DNA from: Chryseobacterium rhizoplanae
Lineage (GTDB): Bacteria; Bacteroidota; Bacteroidia; Flavobacteriales; Weeksellaceae
NCBI RefSeq assembly: GCF_900182655.1
Contig: NZ_FXTC01000001.1
Span: 1 to 64,000, forward strand
Reading direction: 5' to 3'
DNA length: 64,000 nucleotides
Part shown: positions 51,808-59,735 of the stretch, in pieces
Layout of the letters: every line of letters starts with the position of its first letter
Numbering within the stretch: position 1 is the stretch's first letter
The notes under the pieces: generated by a model
Database searches by the model: none
Seen by the model: the letters and a program-made list of their open reading frames with translations, nothing else
Told to the model about the DNA's origin: nothing
Translations under genes and position numbers: made by a program

Positions 51808-52446
51808 TTATTGCTGAAAGGCTCCTTTTGGAAGTAAAGCGGCAGTTCTGTAATAACTGATATCAGTAGAGATCTGTGCCTGAAGATCCTGGAAGGTATC
51901 ATAATCATAATGAACCCAGTTTTCTTCATTGTCCGGGTCTGGAGTCTTATCTACAGCCAGTTCAAGCTTTCCGTCTTCCTGGTAGCTGCATTCTATGGCA
52001 GCATATTTTTCACCGTTTTCGTCGTTGCTATACCAGCATTTTATGGTTCTTTCAAGCTGTGGTTCATGGGTTTCGTTATCGATCACCTGTGAACAGATAA
52101 AATTTTCTGGATCTTCTGTTTTGAAAACAGTTTTGGAAATTAAGGGCAGATCGTCTACGGATAAGGAATATAGTTTATTGGTAGAAATAATAAAACCGTC
52201 AGCAGTTTCTTTTTTTTCAATATCAAAAAAATCTGATTTTTCCTTAAGATACTCTACTACCTGTGCTTCGTCCTCTTCGTCACTTAAAAAATAATTGATG
52301 TTGTAAACACTGTCTTCGTTGATGAATTCAATTTCTTTTAGAAAATCAGAACCTTCCTCATAATAATACAGATGATATTCGCTTAGCTTCACAGCTTTAC
52401 TTTTAGAGATAATTTCTCCAAAAATGTTTTTGTACACTTTTCTCAT
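51808..52446 (-). CDS. uncharacterised acidic protein
   Basis: A 212-residue, strongly acidic, soluble protein without signal peptide. The N-terminus reads MRKVYKNIFGEIISKSKAVK, then Tyr-rich YHLYYYEEGSD. The middle is rich in Glu/Asp, with NYFLSDEEDEAQVVEYLKEK; the C-terminus ends in PKGAFQQ. I recognise no family and no catalytic motif. It lies ahead of a DUF4268 gene on the same strand, 110 bp apart. The Asp/Glu-rich repeats suggest a binding or immunity-like protein, but this is only an impression. Confidence 0.6.
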   Translation of the reverse strand: MRKVYKNIFGEIISKSKAVKLSEYHLYYYEEGSDFLKEIEFINEDSVYNINYFLSDEEDEAQVVEYLKEKSDFFDIEKKETADGFIISTNKLYSLSVDDLPLISKTVFKTEDPENFICSQVIDNETHEPQLERTIKCWYSNDENGEKYAAIECSYQEDGKLELAVDKTPDPDNEENWVHYDYDTFQDLQAQISTDISYYRTAALLPKGAFQQ

Positions 52447-52556
52447 TTTTAATCACGTTATTTAGTTTCATCTATTAGTTTAAGTGGTATCACAAAGATA
52501 AGTTTTCTTTTTTATCTAAGCCTGAAGTGTAAAATAGTATTTATTTCGTAAGTATT

Positions 52557-52985
52557 TTATATATCCTTTATAAAATCCTCATATTCATAGTAAAACCTTT
52601 CGAAACCGTCCATTTTGTCCACAAAAAATTCAAAAATTTCTTGCCAGGTATTTTTATTGAAAATGGAAACCCCATGTTTTTCTATCCATATCCTGCTGAT
52701 AATCTTTCCGTTCTCAAGGGTAAAGTGTTCTTCTTTATGAAAGTCTCCGGTGTAATCTTTTAAGATATCTTCCAGTGACCAGATCTTTTCGTAATAGGCG
52801 TTTCGAAAAATTTCGTCTTTCATTTCGATATCCAGAGAAACTTCTGCTTTTTTATTGTCGGCAGAAAATTTAAATGCCATATCCTTGATTTTGGTATCAT
52901 AAAGAATCCATTTTCTGGGAAATGATCTTCCGAAAGCGGTCCAAAATTCCTTTTTTAACTGCTGTGCCTCTTGTTTACTGAACAT
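52557..52985 (-). CDS. DUF4268 family protein
   Basis: A 142-residue soluble protein that appears to be a whole DUF4268 domain: QLKKEFWTAFGRSFPRKWIL, FKFSADNKKAEVSLDIEMKD, then YYEKIWSLEDILKDY and GVSIFNKNTWQEIFEFFVDK. This domain is often attached to nuclease- or restriction-like proteins, but also exists alone, as here. There is no catalytic motif, so its function is unknown. It is divergent from the Rrf2 gene. Confidence 0.78.
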   Translation of the reverse strand: MFSKQEAQQLKKEFWTAFGRSFPRKWILYDTKIKDMAFKFSADNKKAEVSLDIEMKDEIFRNAYYEKIWSLEDILKDYTGDFHKEEHFTLENGKIISRIWIEKHGVSIFNKNTWQEIFEFFVDKMDGFERFYYEYEDFIKDI

Positions 52986-53146
52986 ATGGCAAACATAATG
53001 ATTTAATAGGAGAAAGGCAAAAATGTGGTACTAAAAACCGTGAAATTACGGATAAGCCGGATGAGCAAAAATACCTAAAGGCAGAGCTGGAATTGAAGAT
53101 TTATCTTTCTGCTTGCAGCTCTTTTTCAAATGTTAAACAATTTTCT

Positions 53147-53154
53147 TATTTTTG
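53147..53154 (+). promoter_or_regulatory. -7 element of Rrf2 gene
   Basis: TATTTTTG matches TANNTTTG and ends just 5 bp before the ATG at 53160, implying a leaderless or nearly leaderless message. It excludes the upstream in-frame start at 53130. Confidence 0.55.
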
Positions 53155-53159
53155 CTGTA

Positions 53160-53567
53160 ATGCTTTCAAAAAAATCTCAATATGCGTTCAAGGCGCTTTC
53201 ATATCTTGTAGAAAAAAGAAATGAAGGCCCGATTCTTATTTCCGAAATTGCGGAACACAAAAAGATTCCTTTAAAGTTTTTGGAAAATATTCTGCTTGAA
53301 CTAAAAAAAGCGGAAATTCTTGACAGTAAAAAAGGAAAGGGTGGAGGATATTTTCTGAAGGAAAAACCTGAAAATGTGAAACTGGCGAAAATTATTCGTC
53401 TGGTAAACGGTCCTATTGCCATGCTTCCCTGCGTAAGTCTAAATTTTTACGAAAAATGTGATGACTGCAATGAAGATCACTGTGGACTGCATGATGTACT
53501 GATAGAAGTGCGGGATGCTTCGCTGAACATTCTGGAGAAAAAAACTTTAATGGATCTGGTCGACTGA
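53160..53567 (+). CDS. Rrf2 family transcriptional regulator
   Basis: A 135-residue regulator of the Rrf2/IscR/CymR family. The winged HTH (about 8-68) includes ILISEIAEHKKIPLKFLENI and the glycine-rich wing KGKGGGYFL. The dimer helix is followed by a cysteine cluster: C91, then C100, C103 and C108 (CDDCNEDHC). This fits a metal or Fe-S binding site, though the spacing is not that of IscR. Rrf2 proteins often control cysteine and sulfur metabolism. The gene precedes a TauE unit, whose promoter holds a CTAC-N7-GTAG palindrome. Confidence 0.87.
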   Translation: MLSKKSQYAFKALSYLVEKRNEGPILISEIAEHKKIPLKFLENILLELKKAEILDSKKGKGGGYFLKEKPENVKLAKIIRLVNGPIAMLPCVSLNFYEKCDDCNEDHCGLHDVLIEVRDASLNILEKKTLMDLVD

Positions 53568-53585
53568 CCTGATCCTTTTTTTTGA

Positions 53586-53633
53586 ATTAATAGTCTACTT
53601 TTTTTGTAGGATAAATATTTTATCAGATATTTG
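53586..53633 (+). promoter_or_regulatory. promoter with CTAC-N7-GTAG operator
   Basis: CTAC (53595-53598), TTTTTTT, GTAG (53606-53609) embedded in AGTCTAC-N7-GTAGGATA. The -33 TTTG (53603-53606) lies within the palindrome; a 19-bp spacer leads to -7 GATATTTG (53626-53633). A regulator bound here would block the promoter. Confidence 0.65.
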
Positions 53634-53655
53634 CAGTACTTCAAATGAATAAACT

Positions 53656-53847
53656 ATGATTTCAAAAGAAGAGGCAAACCGATTACAAAAGCTTACACTC
53701 TCCATGACTGCCGTGCATTCTGCTGCAGTATATAGTATATCTGCAAATATTTCCTTACACAGAAGTGCAGAAAACATACGATCGTTAAATGTTTTTATTT
53801 TCGATGTGACGGATAATCAAAAACTACAGATTAAAACGATTTTTTAA
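53656..53847 (+). CDS. small protein of unknown function upstream of TauE gene
   Basis: A 63-residue protein (MISKEEANRLQKLTLSMTAV, ending in DNQKLQIKTIF) with an amphipathic helix and no membrane segment, cysteine or known motif. It starts 23 bp after a well-defined -7 element, and its stop codon is one base before the ATG of the permease gene, so translational coupling is likely. It may be a small regulatory protein or simply a leader-type gene. I do not know the family. Confidence 0.55.
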   Translation: MISKEEANRLQKLTLSMTAVHSAAVYSISANISLHRSAENIRSLNVFIFDVTDNQKLQIKTIF

Positions 53848-53848
53848 T

Positions 53849-54736
53849 ATGGTGATTTCAAGAAAAATTCAGGTAAGGCTTAATGTCCTTTTTGTGACGG
53901 CTGTCATTATATCTATTGTTGTTTTTTCAATGTATGAACTGGGATATCTGGAAGAGCTGCAGACCATTCTGGCAAAAAATAATTATATTTTTTACTGGAT
54001 GCTTCTGGTAGGGGTTTTTGCAGAAATTGTGGCGGGATCAATGGGAATGGGATATGGAGTCATTTGTACCACTACACTTATGATTCTGAATATTCCCCCT
54101 CATATTGTAAGTGCAAGTATCCATTCAGCAGAAAGTTTTACAACGGCAGCGGGAAGTATCAGCCATATCAGATTGAAAAATGTCAGTAAGAGTTTAGTAA
54201 AAAAACTTGCAGTGCCAGCAGTTATCGGGGCTGTTATTGGTGCGGTAAGTCTTACTTATCTTGGAGAGTATTATGCAAAAATTACAAAAACACTGATCGC
54301 TTTTTATACTTTATATCTCGGGATTCAGATTTTATCAAATGCTTTCAAAGAAAAACAAAGTAAAGCATTGAAAAGAAAAACCAATCTTACCAGACTGGGA
54401 GTGATAGGTGGTTTTATAGACTCTTTTGCCGGTGGAGGATGGGGACCTCTGGTAACCGGAACTCTGATTAAAAATGCATTTACCCCAAGATTTGCCGTAG
54501 GAAGTTCTACCGTAGCTAAATTTATCCTTACCCTAACGGCCGCCGTTACCTTTTTCTTTACCCTGGGAATTCAGCACTGGAATATCATTCTCGGGCTTTT
54601 AATCGGCGGAATTATTACCGCTCCTTTTTCAGCTATGCTTACTGCAAGGCTTCCTGTGAAGAAAATGTTTGTGATTATCGGAACATTGGTGATTGTGATG
54701 AGTTCTATAACTATTTATAAATCAGTTTTTAATTAA
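53849..54736 (+). CDS. TauE/SafE family permease (Rrf2-linked)
   Basis: A 295-residue membrane protein. An N-terminal extra helix (about 12-30) is followed by eight helices in two TauE repeats: GVFAEIVAGSMGMGYGVICT near residue 58 and GGFIDSFAGGGWGPLVTGTL near residue 185. It differs clearly from the permease at 29.7 kb, which has no N-terminal extension. Likely substrate is sulfate, sulfite or a sulfonate; the Rrf2 regulator and its promoter palindrome fit a sulfur-starvation role. It forms a unit with the preceding 63-residue gene. Confidence 0.87.
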   Translation: MVISRKIQVRLNVLFVTAVIISIVVFSMYELGYLEELQTILAKNNYIFYWMLLVGVFAEIVAGSMGMGYGVICTTTLMILNIPPHIVSASIHSAESFTTAAGSISHIRLKNVSKSLVKKLAVPAVIGAVIGAVSLTYLGEYYAKITKTLIAFYTLYLGIQILSNAFKEKQSKALKRKTNLTRLGVIGGFIDSFAGGGWGPLVTGTLIKNAFTPRFAVGSSTVAKFILTLTAAVTFFFTLGIQHWNIILGLLIGGIITAPFSAMLTARLPVKKMFVIIGTLVIVMSSITIYKSVFN

Positions 54737-54824
54737 AAATTATGCTTTGTATTGAAAAATAAAGAGCTTAAAAAGATATTCGGTTTTGAAAATATTTTAC
54801 TTTTACATCACTAAATATTAGAAC

Positions 54825-55115
54825 ATGAATTTACATATCATTGCACTTTTTAAGTTTAATGAAAATTATCTGATGGATGCGGTAGAGCTATTTCAGAACC
54901 TTGTGAAAGAAACAAGAAAAGAAGAAGGCTGCCTGCAGTATGACCTTATTGAGGATAAAGATAATAAAGGAACTTTCTTCCTGATCGAGCTTTGGGAAAG
55001 CGTAGAGCATCACAACAGACATAATGGACAGGATCACCTTTTGGATTTCCGTAAAGATGCTTCCAAAATCATGGAGAGCTCAGCAGAAGTTTATAAAGGA
55101 TTTAAGATATATTAA
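54825..55115 (+). CDS. antibiotic biosynthesis monooxygenase-domain protein
   Basis: A 96-residue ferredoxin-like alpha+beta barrel protein of the ABM family: MNLHIIALFKFNENYLMDAV, VKETRKEEGCLQYDLIEDKD and TFFLIELWESVEHHNRHNGQ match YgiN/putative quinol monooxygenases. No partner enzyme is adjacent. The family includes many proteins with no proven oxygenase activity. It is separated from the TauE gene by 88 bp and followed by a terminator. Confidence 0.87.
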   Translation: MNLHIIALFKFNENYLMDAVELFQNLVKETRKEEGCLQYDLIEDKDNKGTFFLIELWESVEHHNRHNGQDHLLDFRKDASKIMESSAEVYKGFKIY

Positions 55116-55155
55116 TTTTGAGGATGTAAAGAATTTCTCAATTACTTTACAGAAT

Positions 55156-55190
55156 AAAAGGCGGTCTCAAACTATTGAAACCGCCTTTTT
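55156..55190 (+). terminator. terminator after ABM gene
   Basis: AAAAGGCGGTCTCA pairs with TGAAACCGCCTTTT (one mismatch); T5 follows. It can also serve the convergent HmuY-like gene. Confidence 0.8.
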
Positions 55191-55224
55191 ATTAGAAAAA
55201 ATAGAAAGTATTAAAATAAAAAGT

Positions 55225-56517
55225 TTATTTCACGATAAGCTTTTTCGTCTCCGAATGGCCTCCGTAAGTTATTTTTACAAGGTAATTTCCTGATGTAAGT
55301 GTAGAAAGGTTCAGATCCTGCTTGTAGAATCCTGCCTGATTGGAAAGCTCAGCAGAATATACCTTTGTACCGGTAAGATCATACACCTCCACATTTCCTT
55401 TGTTGCTTGCTTTTTCTTTAACATCAAAAAGAACCGTTACTTTTTTATCTGCTGGTGCAGGGTTAGGATAAATACCAAAAGAAGCCTTTTTTCCAACTTC
55501 GGTAATTCCTAATGTTTCAGTAATTTTTTTGTATTTGAAATACATATTTCCTGTACTTGCCCCGCCATTAGTCGTGAAGTACATTCTGTAGTAGTCATTT
55601 CCTTTTTTAACATAGTATACCACATCACTTTTTACCGTTCCGATGCCTTTCCATGAGTGTCCCACAGTTGTAATAGCTGATGAGAAACTTGCATTGGCAG
55701 GGATTGTATAAGCTGTTGTAGCCTGTGTTTCCGGCTGTGTCATTGCTACTTTGATATTAGGGCTTTGGATGGCTCCGGAAAGCGGATACATCTGCACGCC
55801 CATATAGAATGTGTAATATTTTGTGAATACGAAATCCCATGCAGTTCTTGACGGTTCAAGACCAGGAACTTTTGCACCGGTATCAAATGAGAAATAGTTA
55901 AAATAAGAATCATCCGTTCCGTTAGCGATGGTTCTTGTTTCTGTAGCGCTCCATGAAGTGCCGTTCCATTTTGAATATTTAAAAGTGTACCCTGCAAAGG
56001 CATCTTCAATAGCAAATTTGATGTATGTTCCTGAAGGATATTTTAAAACAAAAATAGCTTTCCCCTGGATGTGGTGATTCATAGGATTGTAAACTCCCCA
56101 TCCTGTTGAAGGAATATTGGGGTTTGGAGAAGTCACAGGCCCCTGTTCAAAAGCTCCCTGGCTCCAGTCAGTGGTCTGATCCGGGTTATAAAGAGGGGCT
56201 CCCCATGAAGCTTCATTGCTGATACTGATGTTATCCCAGTCTGCTAAATTGGTTGAAGCAGTGAATACTTCAATATCTTTTGCATCATTTATTCTTGATC
56301 CAAATGCATAGTTTGAATTTCTATAAAAAGCAACATCCCACGTATTGGCAGGCTGAGAAACCATATTACCATCTGCAAGGTTTACAAATACTCTGTTTTG
56401 ATATCCGCTCCCCATTGTCATATTTACCTGTGAGTATCCCAATGCATCAGTTTGCGCAAAAACAGTCTGCTGAACAGACATTGCCAATACTGAAGCCAAT
56501 AATAGTTTTGTTTTCAT
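55225..56517 (-). CDS. HmuY-like protein with T9SS sorting domain
   Basis: A 430-residue secreted protein. The signal peptide (MKTKLLLASVLAMSVQQTVFA) is followed by a body with HmuY-like hallmarks: NTWDVAFYRNSNYAFGSRIN near residue 60 corresponds to RTDWDLGFYTGDEFRVIMNG in the HmuY lipoprotein encoded at 59736, and RTAWDFVFTKYYTFYM corresponds to KKSWDLVFTTF. The C-terminal ~75 residues are a type A T9SS domain (FGIYPNPAPADKKVTVLFDV). HmuY proteins bind heme; this one would be released or attached at the cell surface by T9SS rather than as a lipoprotein. Assignment rests on these shared motifs only. It is transcribed leftward from a promoter with the 53-bp operator module. Confidence 0.72.
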   Translation of the reverse strand: MKTKLLLASVLAMSVQQTVFAQTDALGYSQVNMTMGSGYQNRVFVNLADGNMVSQPANTWDVAFYRNSNYAFGSRINDAKDIEVFTASTNLADWDNISISNEASWGAPLYNPDQTTDWSQGAFEQGPVTSPNPNIPSTGWGVYNPMNHHIQGKAIFVLKYPSGTYIKFAIEDAFAGYTFKYSKWNGTSWSATETRTIANGTDDSYFNYFSFDTGAKVPGLEPSRTAWDFVFTKYYTFYMGVQMYPLSGAIQSPNIKVAMTQPETQATTAYTIPANASFSSAITTVGHSWKGIGTVKSDVVYYVKKGNDYYRMYFTTNGGASTGNMYFKYKKITETLGITEVGKKASFGIYPNPAPADKKVTVLFDVKEKASNKGNVEVYDLTGTKVYSAELSNQAGFYKQDLNLSTLTSGNYLVKITYGGHSETKKLIVK

Positions 56518-56537
56518 AATTTATTTTTTAAATCCTT

Positions 56538-56590
56538 ATTTAGAATGATTCAACAAAAGTATATAATTATTTTTAATGAGTCTAAATAAA
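56538..56590 (-). promoter_or_regulatory. shared operator/promoter module, copy B
   Basis: 53 bp with inverted arms: ATTTAGAATGATTC on the plus strand and its partner AATGAGTCTAAATAAA at the other end. It is 49/53 identical to 57531-57583. On the minus strand a -7 TACTTTTG lies between the arms. The arms resemble Fur boxes in base composition and symmetry. Confidence 0.6.
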
Positions 56591-56652
56591 AACATGATTT
56601 TTATCGTGTTTTACTTTAATTATATATTGTTTATATAAAAATAAGAGCACAG

Positions 56653-56684
56653 AAAAGCCGGAAGGAATGATCCCGCCGGCTTTA
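56653..56684 (-). terminator. terminator after adhesin-like gene
   Basis: AAAGCCGG (56654-56661) and CCGGCTTT (56676-56683), followed on the minus strand by TTTCTGTG. Confidence 0.65.
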
Positions 56685-56711
56685 AAAAGGCCAATAATAG
56701 TCTAATAAACC

Positions 56712-57518
56712 TTATTTTTTGATGAATTTTGTCTGAATCGTTTTTCCTTCAGCAGTTTCAATATTCATATAATAAACTCCGGTCTGAAGAGTGCTGATAT
56801 CAAAATTTTGTCCGTTTGGTTTCCCTTCTGTTGCTTTTTGTCCGGCAGCAGAATAAATACTGATATTTTTAAGATCTTTTTTTGATTTAAACTCCAATGC
56901 CGTTTGATCAGAATTTAAGGCAAATCTGAAATTTTCTGTTACTTTATTATTGTCATTTACTCCTAAAGAAGCTGTCGTGTTATACACTACATTATCCACC
57001 TGGATTGCAACGTGCGTTGCTGTAGGAGTGAATTTAAATACAATATATGAACCTGTAGATGCCGGAATATTTACGCTGATATTCTGAACTGTACCAATAA
57101 CCGATACATTGATAGGGATTCCGACAGGAACGAATGTTGACATATCCGCAGGATTGGATGCTACCCCAATCTGGATGCTTCCCGGACCGGGAGATGGGGA
57201 TACTAAAGTCGTATCAAAAGTTAATGTCTTATTTCCGGTTGGAGTTTCAATTTGTGGAGCAATCAGATATGAAGACCCTGTCGCATTATTTCCTGCATAG
57301 GATTGAACGAACCTGTTAGAATCACCTGCTACAATCATTCTCGGAGGTACAGGAGGAAACTCTCCGGTAATTGGTGCAACAATGGCAGACCACCCAAATT
57401 GAGGGAAAGTGGTATTCCCGGCTGTAAAATTATTGAAATTTTCATTGATGTTAGATACCTGAGCATTCGCTGTTAAGGCTGTAAACATCAGAGTTCCTAA
57501 AAGTAATTTTAATTTCAT
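56712..57518 (-). CDS. cleaved-adhesin (choice-of-anchor J) type protein, T9SS-secreted
   Basis: A 268-residue secreted protein: signal peptide MKLKLLLGTLMFTALTANAQ, then a beta-sandwich of the cleaved adhesin/choice-of-anchor J type (ENFNNFTAG near residue 27, FPQFGWSAIV, SSYLIAPQIETPTGNKTLTF), and a C-terminal sorting domain (VYYMNIETAEGKTIQTKFIKK). The sandwich is a binding domain in gingipain-associated and other surface proteins. Placed divergently from the TonB receptor, behind the same operator as the HmuY-like gene, it is probably iron-regulated and may bind heme proteins or host ligands. That role is inference. Confidence 0.75.
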   Translation of the reverse strand: MKLKLLLGTLMFTALTANAQVSNINENFNNFTAGNTTFPQFGWSAIVAPITGEFPPVPPRMIVAGDSNRFVQSYAGNNATGSSYLIAPQIETPTGNKTLTFDTTLVSPSPGPGSIQIGVASNPADMSTFVPVGIPINVSVIGTVQNISVNIPASTGSYIVFKFTPTATHVAIQVDNVVYNTTASLGVNDNNKVTENFRFALNSDQTALEFKSKKDLKNISIYSAAGQKATEGKPNGQNFDISTLQTGVYYMNIETAEGKTIQTKFIKK

Positions 57519-57530
57519 GAGATTATTTTT

Positions 57531-57583
57531 ATTTAGAATTATTCCACAAAAATATATATTTATTTTTAATGAGTCTAAATAAA
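57531..57583. promoter_or_regulatory. shared operator/promoter module, copy A
   Basis: Near-identical (49/53) to 56538-56590. It lies between the divergent adhesin-like and TonB receptor genes. Minus-strand -7 TATTTTTG lies between the inverted ATTTAGA arms; on the plus strand the right arm ends 4 bp before the receptor's -7 element, so one regulator could control both genes. Confidence 0.65.
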
Positions 57584-57587
57584 GTTT

Positions 57588-57595
57588 TATATTTG
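57588..57595 (+). promoter_or_regulatory. -7 element of TonB receptor gene
   Basis: TATATTTG, exact TANNTTTG, immediately downstream of the operator arm. It excludes the in-frame start at 57569 and favours the ATG at 57614. Confidence 0.65.
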
Positions 57596-57613
57596 TCGAA
57601 AATTTGTACCCTT

Positions 57614-59719
57614 ATGAAGAAGAAAGTGCTTTCCGTTCTATCATTATCCGTGGCCTTATGGGTGAATGCACAAGAAAAGGATTCTCTTAATCAAAAGAAA
57701 ATTGAAGAAGTTGTTATTACAGGACAGTACATGCAGCAGTCCATTAACAAATCGATATATAAGGTTGATGTAATTGATGCAGAACAGATTAAAAATATGG
57801 CAGCCACTAATGTTGCCGAGGTTTTAAATCAAAGTCTTAACATACAGATCACTCCGGATACCCGTTTAGGAAATTCCACCGCCAATATTATGGGGCTTAA
57901 TGGTGATTATGTAAAAATCCTTATAGACAATATTCCGGTAGTAGGGGATACAGGATTGGGAAGTAATATTGACCTTACCAAAATTACCTTAAGCAATATT
58001 GAAAGAATTGAAATTGTAAAAGGAAGCATGGGTGTTGAATATGGAAATGGAGCTGTTGCCGGGGTAATCAACATTATTACAAAGAAAACCAGTACAAAAA
58101 AAGTAAGTGTAAGAGGTTCGGTACAGGAAGAAACCGTAAGAGATAATTACGATCTTAAGAAAAGAGGGAACGGAAGACATATTCAAAACCTGAATATAGA
58201 TTATAACATCAGCAAAGAATGGTTTGCAAGTATCAATTTCAACCATAACCAGTTTATGGGATATGAAGGAGAAAGCAAAGGTTACAAATATTTCGGACAG
58301 GACAATCAAAGAGGCTATGAATGGAACCCGAAAGACCAGTACGATGCCTCTGCATTGTTAAGATATACCAAAAACAAAACAACATTTTTCTACAAACTGT
58401 CCTATCTTAATGAGAATTTTAACTTCTACAACCCTGAAGTAAGCAGGAATCCGCTTAATGATGGAGTAGGTGGAGTATCTTATGAGAGTAGAGACAGAAA
58501 GTACAATACTGACCGCTGGATTCACCAGTTTAATATTCAAACCAATCTGGGACATATCCGGTACATGGGGGATTTTTCTTATCAGAATCAGGACAGAAAA
58601 TATTACGACTACAATTACGATATTCCAAACAGAGCAATAAAGAGCCGTCAGGACGAAAAATCATATTATAAAACAGATGTTATCTACTCAAGAGGGATGT
58701 TCAGTAACTTCCTGGATAGCAAAGTTTTTGATTTCCAGCTGGGTTATGAGTTAGATTATACCAACGGATATGCTGCATTAATTGCCGGAGATTTCTTTGG
58801 AGAAGCGGTAAAAAGAAAAATATTTACCTATTCCAATTTCCTTTCTGCAGAATGGAATGTTTCAGACAAACTTTCATTAAGACCGGGAGTAAGGCTTTCC
58901 CTTAGTGAGAACTTCAATGATCAATACAACTATTCCTTATCAGCAAGATATAAAACTTCTGAGAATTCAAATCTTAGAGCAATCTTAGGATCTGCAAACC
59001 GTTTCCCTAAATATGATGAACTGTACACGTATTTTGTAAATCTTAATCATGATGTACAGGGAAATCCGGATTTAAATCCTGAAAAAGGATTCTCTGCAGG
59101 GCTTTTCTGGAATCAGAACTTTTCAGTGGATAATGGCTGGAAAATCGCTTATGGAGTAGATGCATTATATCTGGATGTTCGTGACAGGATTGAAATGGTT
59201 GTGGTAAAACAACCTTCTACCTATAAATACATGAATCTGAACAGGTATAAAAATCTATTATTCTCAGCCAATGTAGATTTCAGAAAAGATCAGTTTGCCC
59301 TGTCTTTAAGGGGATCTGTAAACGGAACATCCGTATCAATGAATGAATTAACATCCTCTTCTCCTACAGATTTCCAGTATTTGGTACAGGCAGGCGCATC
59401 TGCAACGTACAAACTGAAAAATACCGATACCAATTTTGCCCTTTACTATAAATTCACAGGTCCTGACAGAATTTATGTGTCTGACGGAGCAAGTGGTTTC
59501 CGCCTTGGAAAAGTGGACAGTTTCCATATGATGGATTTTATCGTAAGCCAGCCTTTCTGGAATAAGCATTTTGAAATTTCTGCGGGGGTGAAAAATATAT
59601 TTGATGTGACGAGATTAAACTCTACTGCAGTTGCTGGTTCAGCGCATACAGCAGCGAATGGTTTTGTTAATTTATACTATGGCAGAAGCTATTTTGCCAG
59701 ATTAATGTTTCAATTTTAA
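57614..59719 (+). CDS. TonB-dependent outer-membrane receptor, heme type by context
   Basis: A 701-residue outer-membrane receptor. The signal peptide (MKKKVLSVLSLSVALWVNAQ) is followed by the TonB box region EEVVITGQY. The plug domain (about 45-155) contains ILIDNIPVVGDTGLGSNIDL and IERIEIVKGSMGVEYGNGAV, with AGVINIITKK before the barrel. The C-terminus ends in aromatic SYFARLMFQF, the usual assembly signal. Downstream genes encode HmuY and an ABC system, so it likely imports heme like HmuR of Porphyromonas gingivalis. I do not see the classical FRAP/NPNL signature with confidence, so the substrate call rests on context. Confidence 0.85.
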   Translation: MKKKVLSVLSLSVALWVNAQEKDSLNQKKIEEVVITGQYMQQSINKSIYKVDVIDAEQIKNMAATNVAEVLNQSLNIQITPDTRLGNSTANIMGLNGDYVKILIDNIPVVGDTGLGSNIDLTKITLSNIERIEIVKGSMGVEYGNGAVAGVINIITKKTSTKKVSVRGSVQEETVRDNYDLKKRGNGRHIQNLNIDYNISKEWFASINFNHNQFMGYEGESKGYKYFGQDNQRGYEWNPKDQYDASALLRYTKNKTTFFYKLSYLNENFNFYNPEVSRNPLNDGVGGVSYESRDRKYNTDRWIHQFNIQTNLGHIRYMGDFSYQNQDRKYYDYNYDIPNRAIKSRQDEKSYYKTDVIYSRGMFSNFLDSKVFDFQLGYELDYTNGYAALIAGDFFGEAVKRKIFTYSNFLSAEWNVSDKLSLRPGVRLSLSENFNDQYNYSLSARYKTSENSNLRAILGSANRFPKYDELYTYFVNLNHDVQGNPDLNPEKGFSAGLFWNQNFSVDNGWKIAYGVDALYLDVRDRIEMVVVKQPSTYKYMNLNRYKNLLFSANVDFRKDQFALSLRGSVNGTSVSMNELTSSSPTDFQYLVQAGASATYKLKNTDTNFALYYKFTGPDRIYVSDGASGFRLGKVDSFHMMDFIVSQPFWNKHFEISAGVKNIFDVTRLNSTAVAGSAHTAANGFVNLYYGRSYFARLMFQF

Positions 59720-59735
59720 ATAATAAGTTACTGTT

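Noticed and set aside
52557..52985. DUF4268 protein as part of a restriction or defence system
   Set aside because: DUF4268 is sometimes linked to nucleases, but here it stands alone, with no methyltransferase, nuclease or helicase partner next to it.
57569..57613. Longer N-terminus for the TonB receptor
   Set aside because: It would begin within the operator and upstream of the -7 element, and it would bury the signal peptide.
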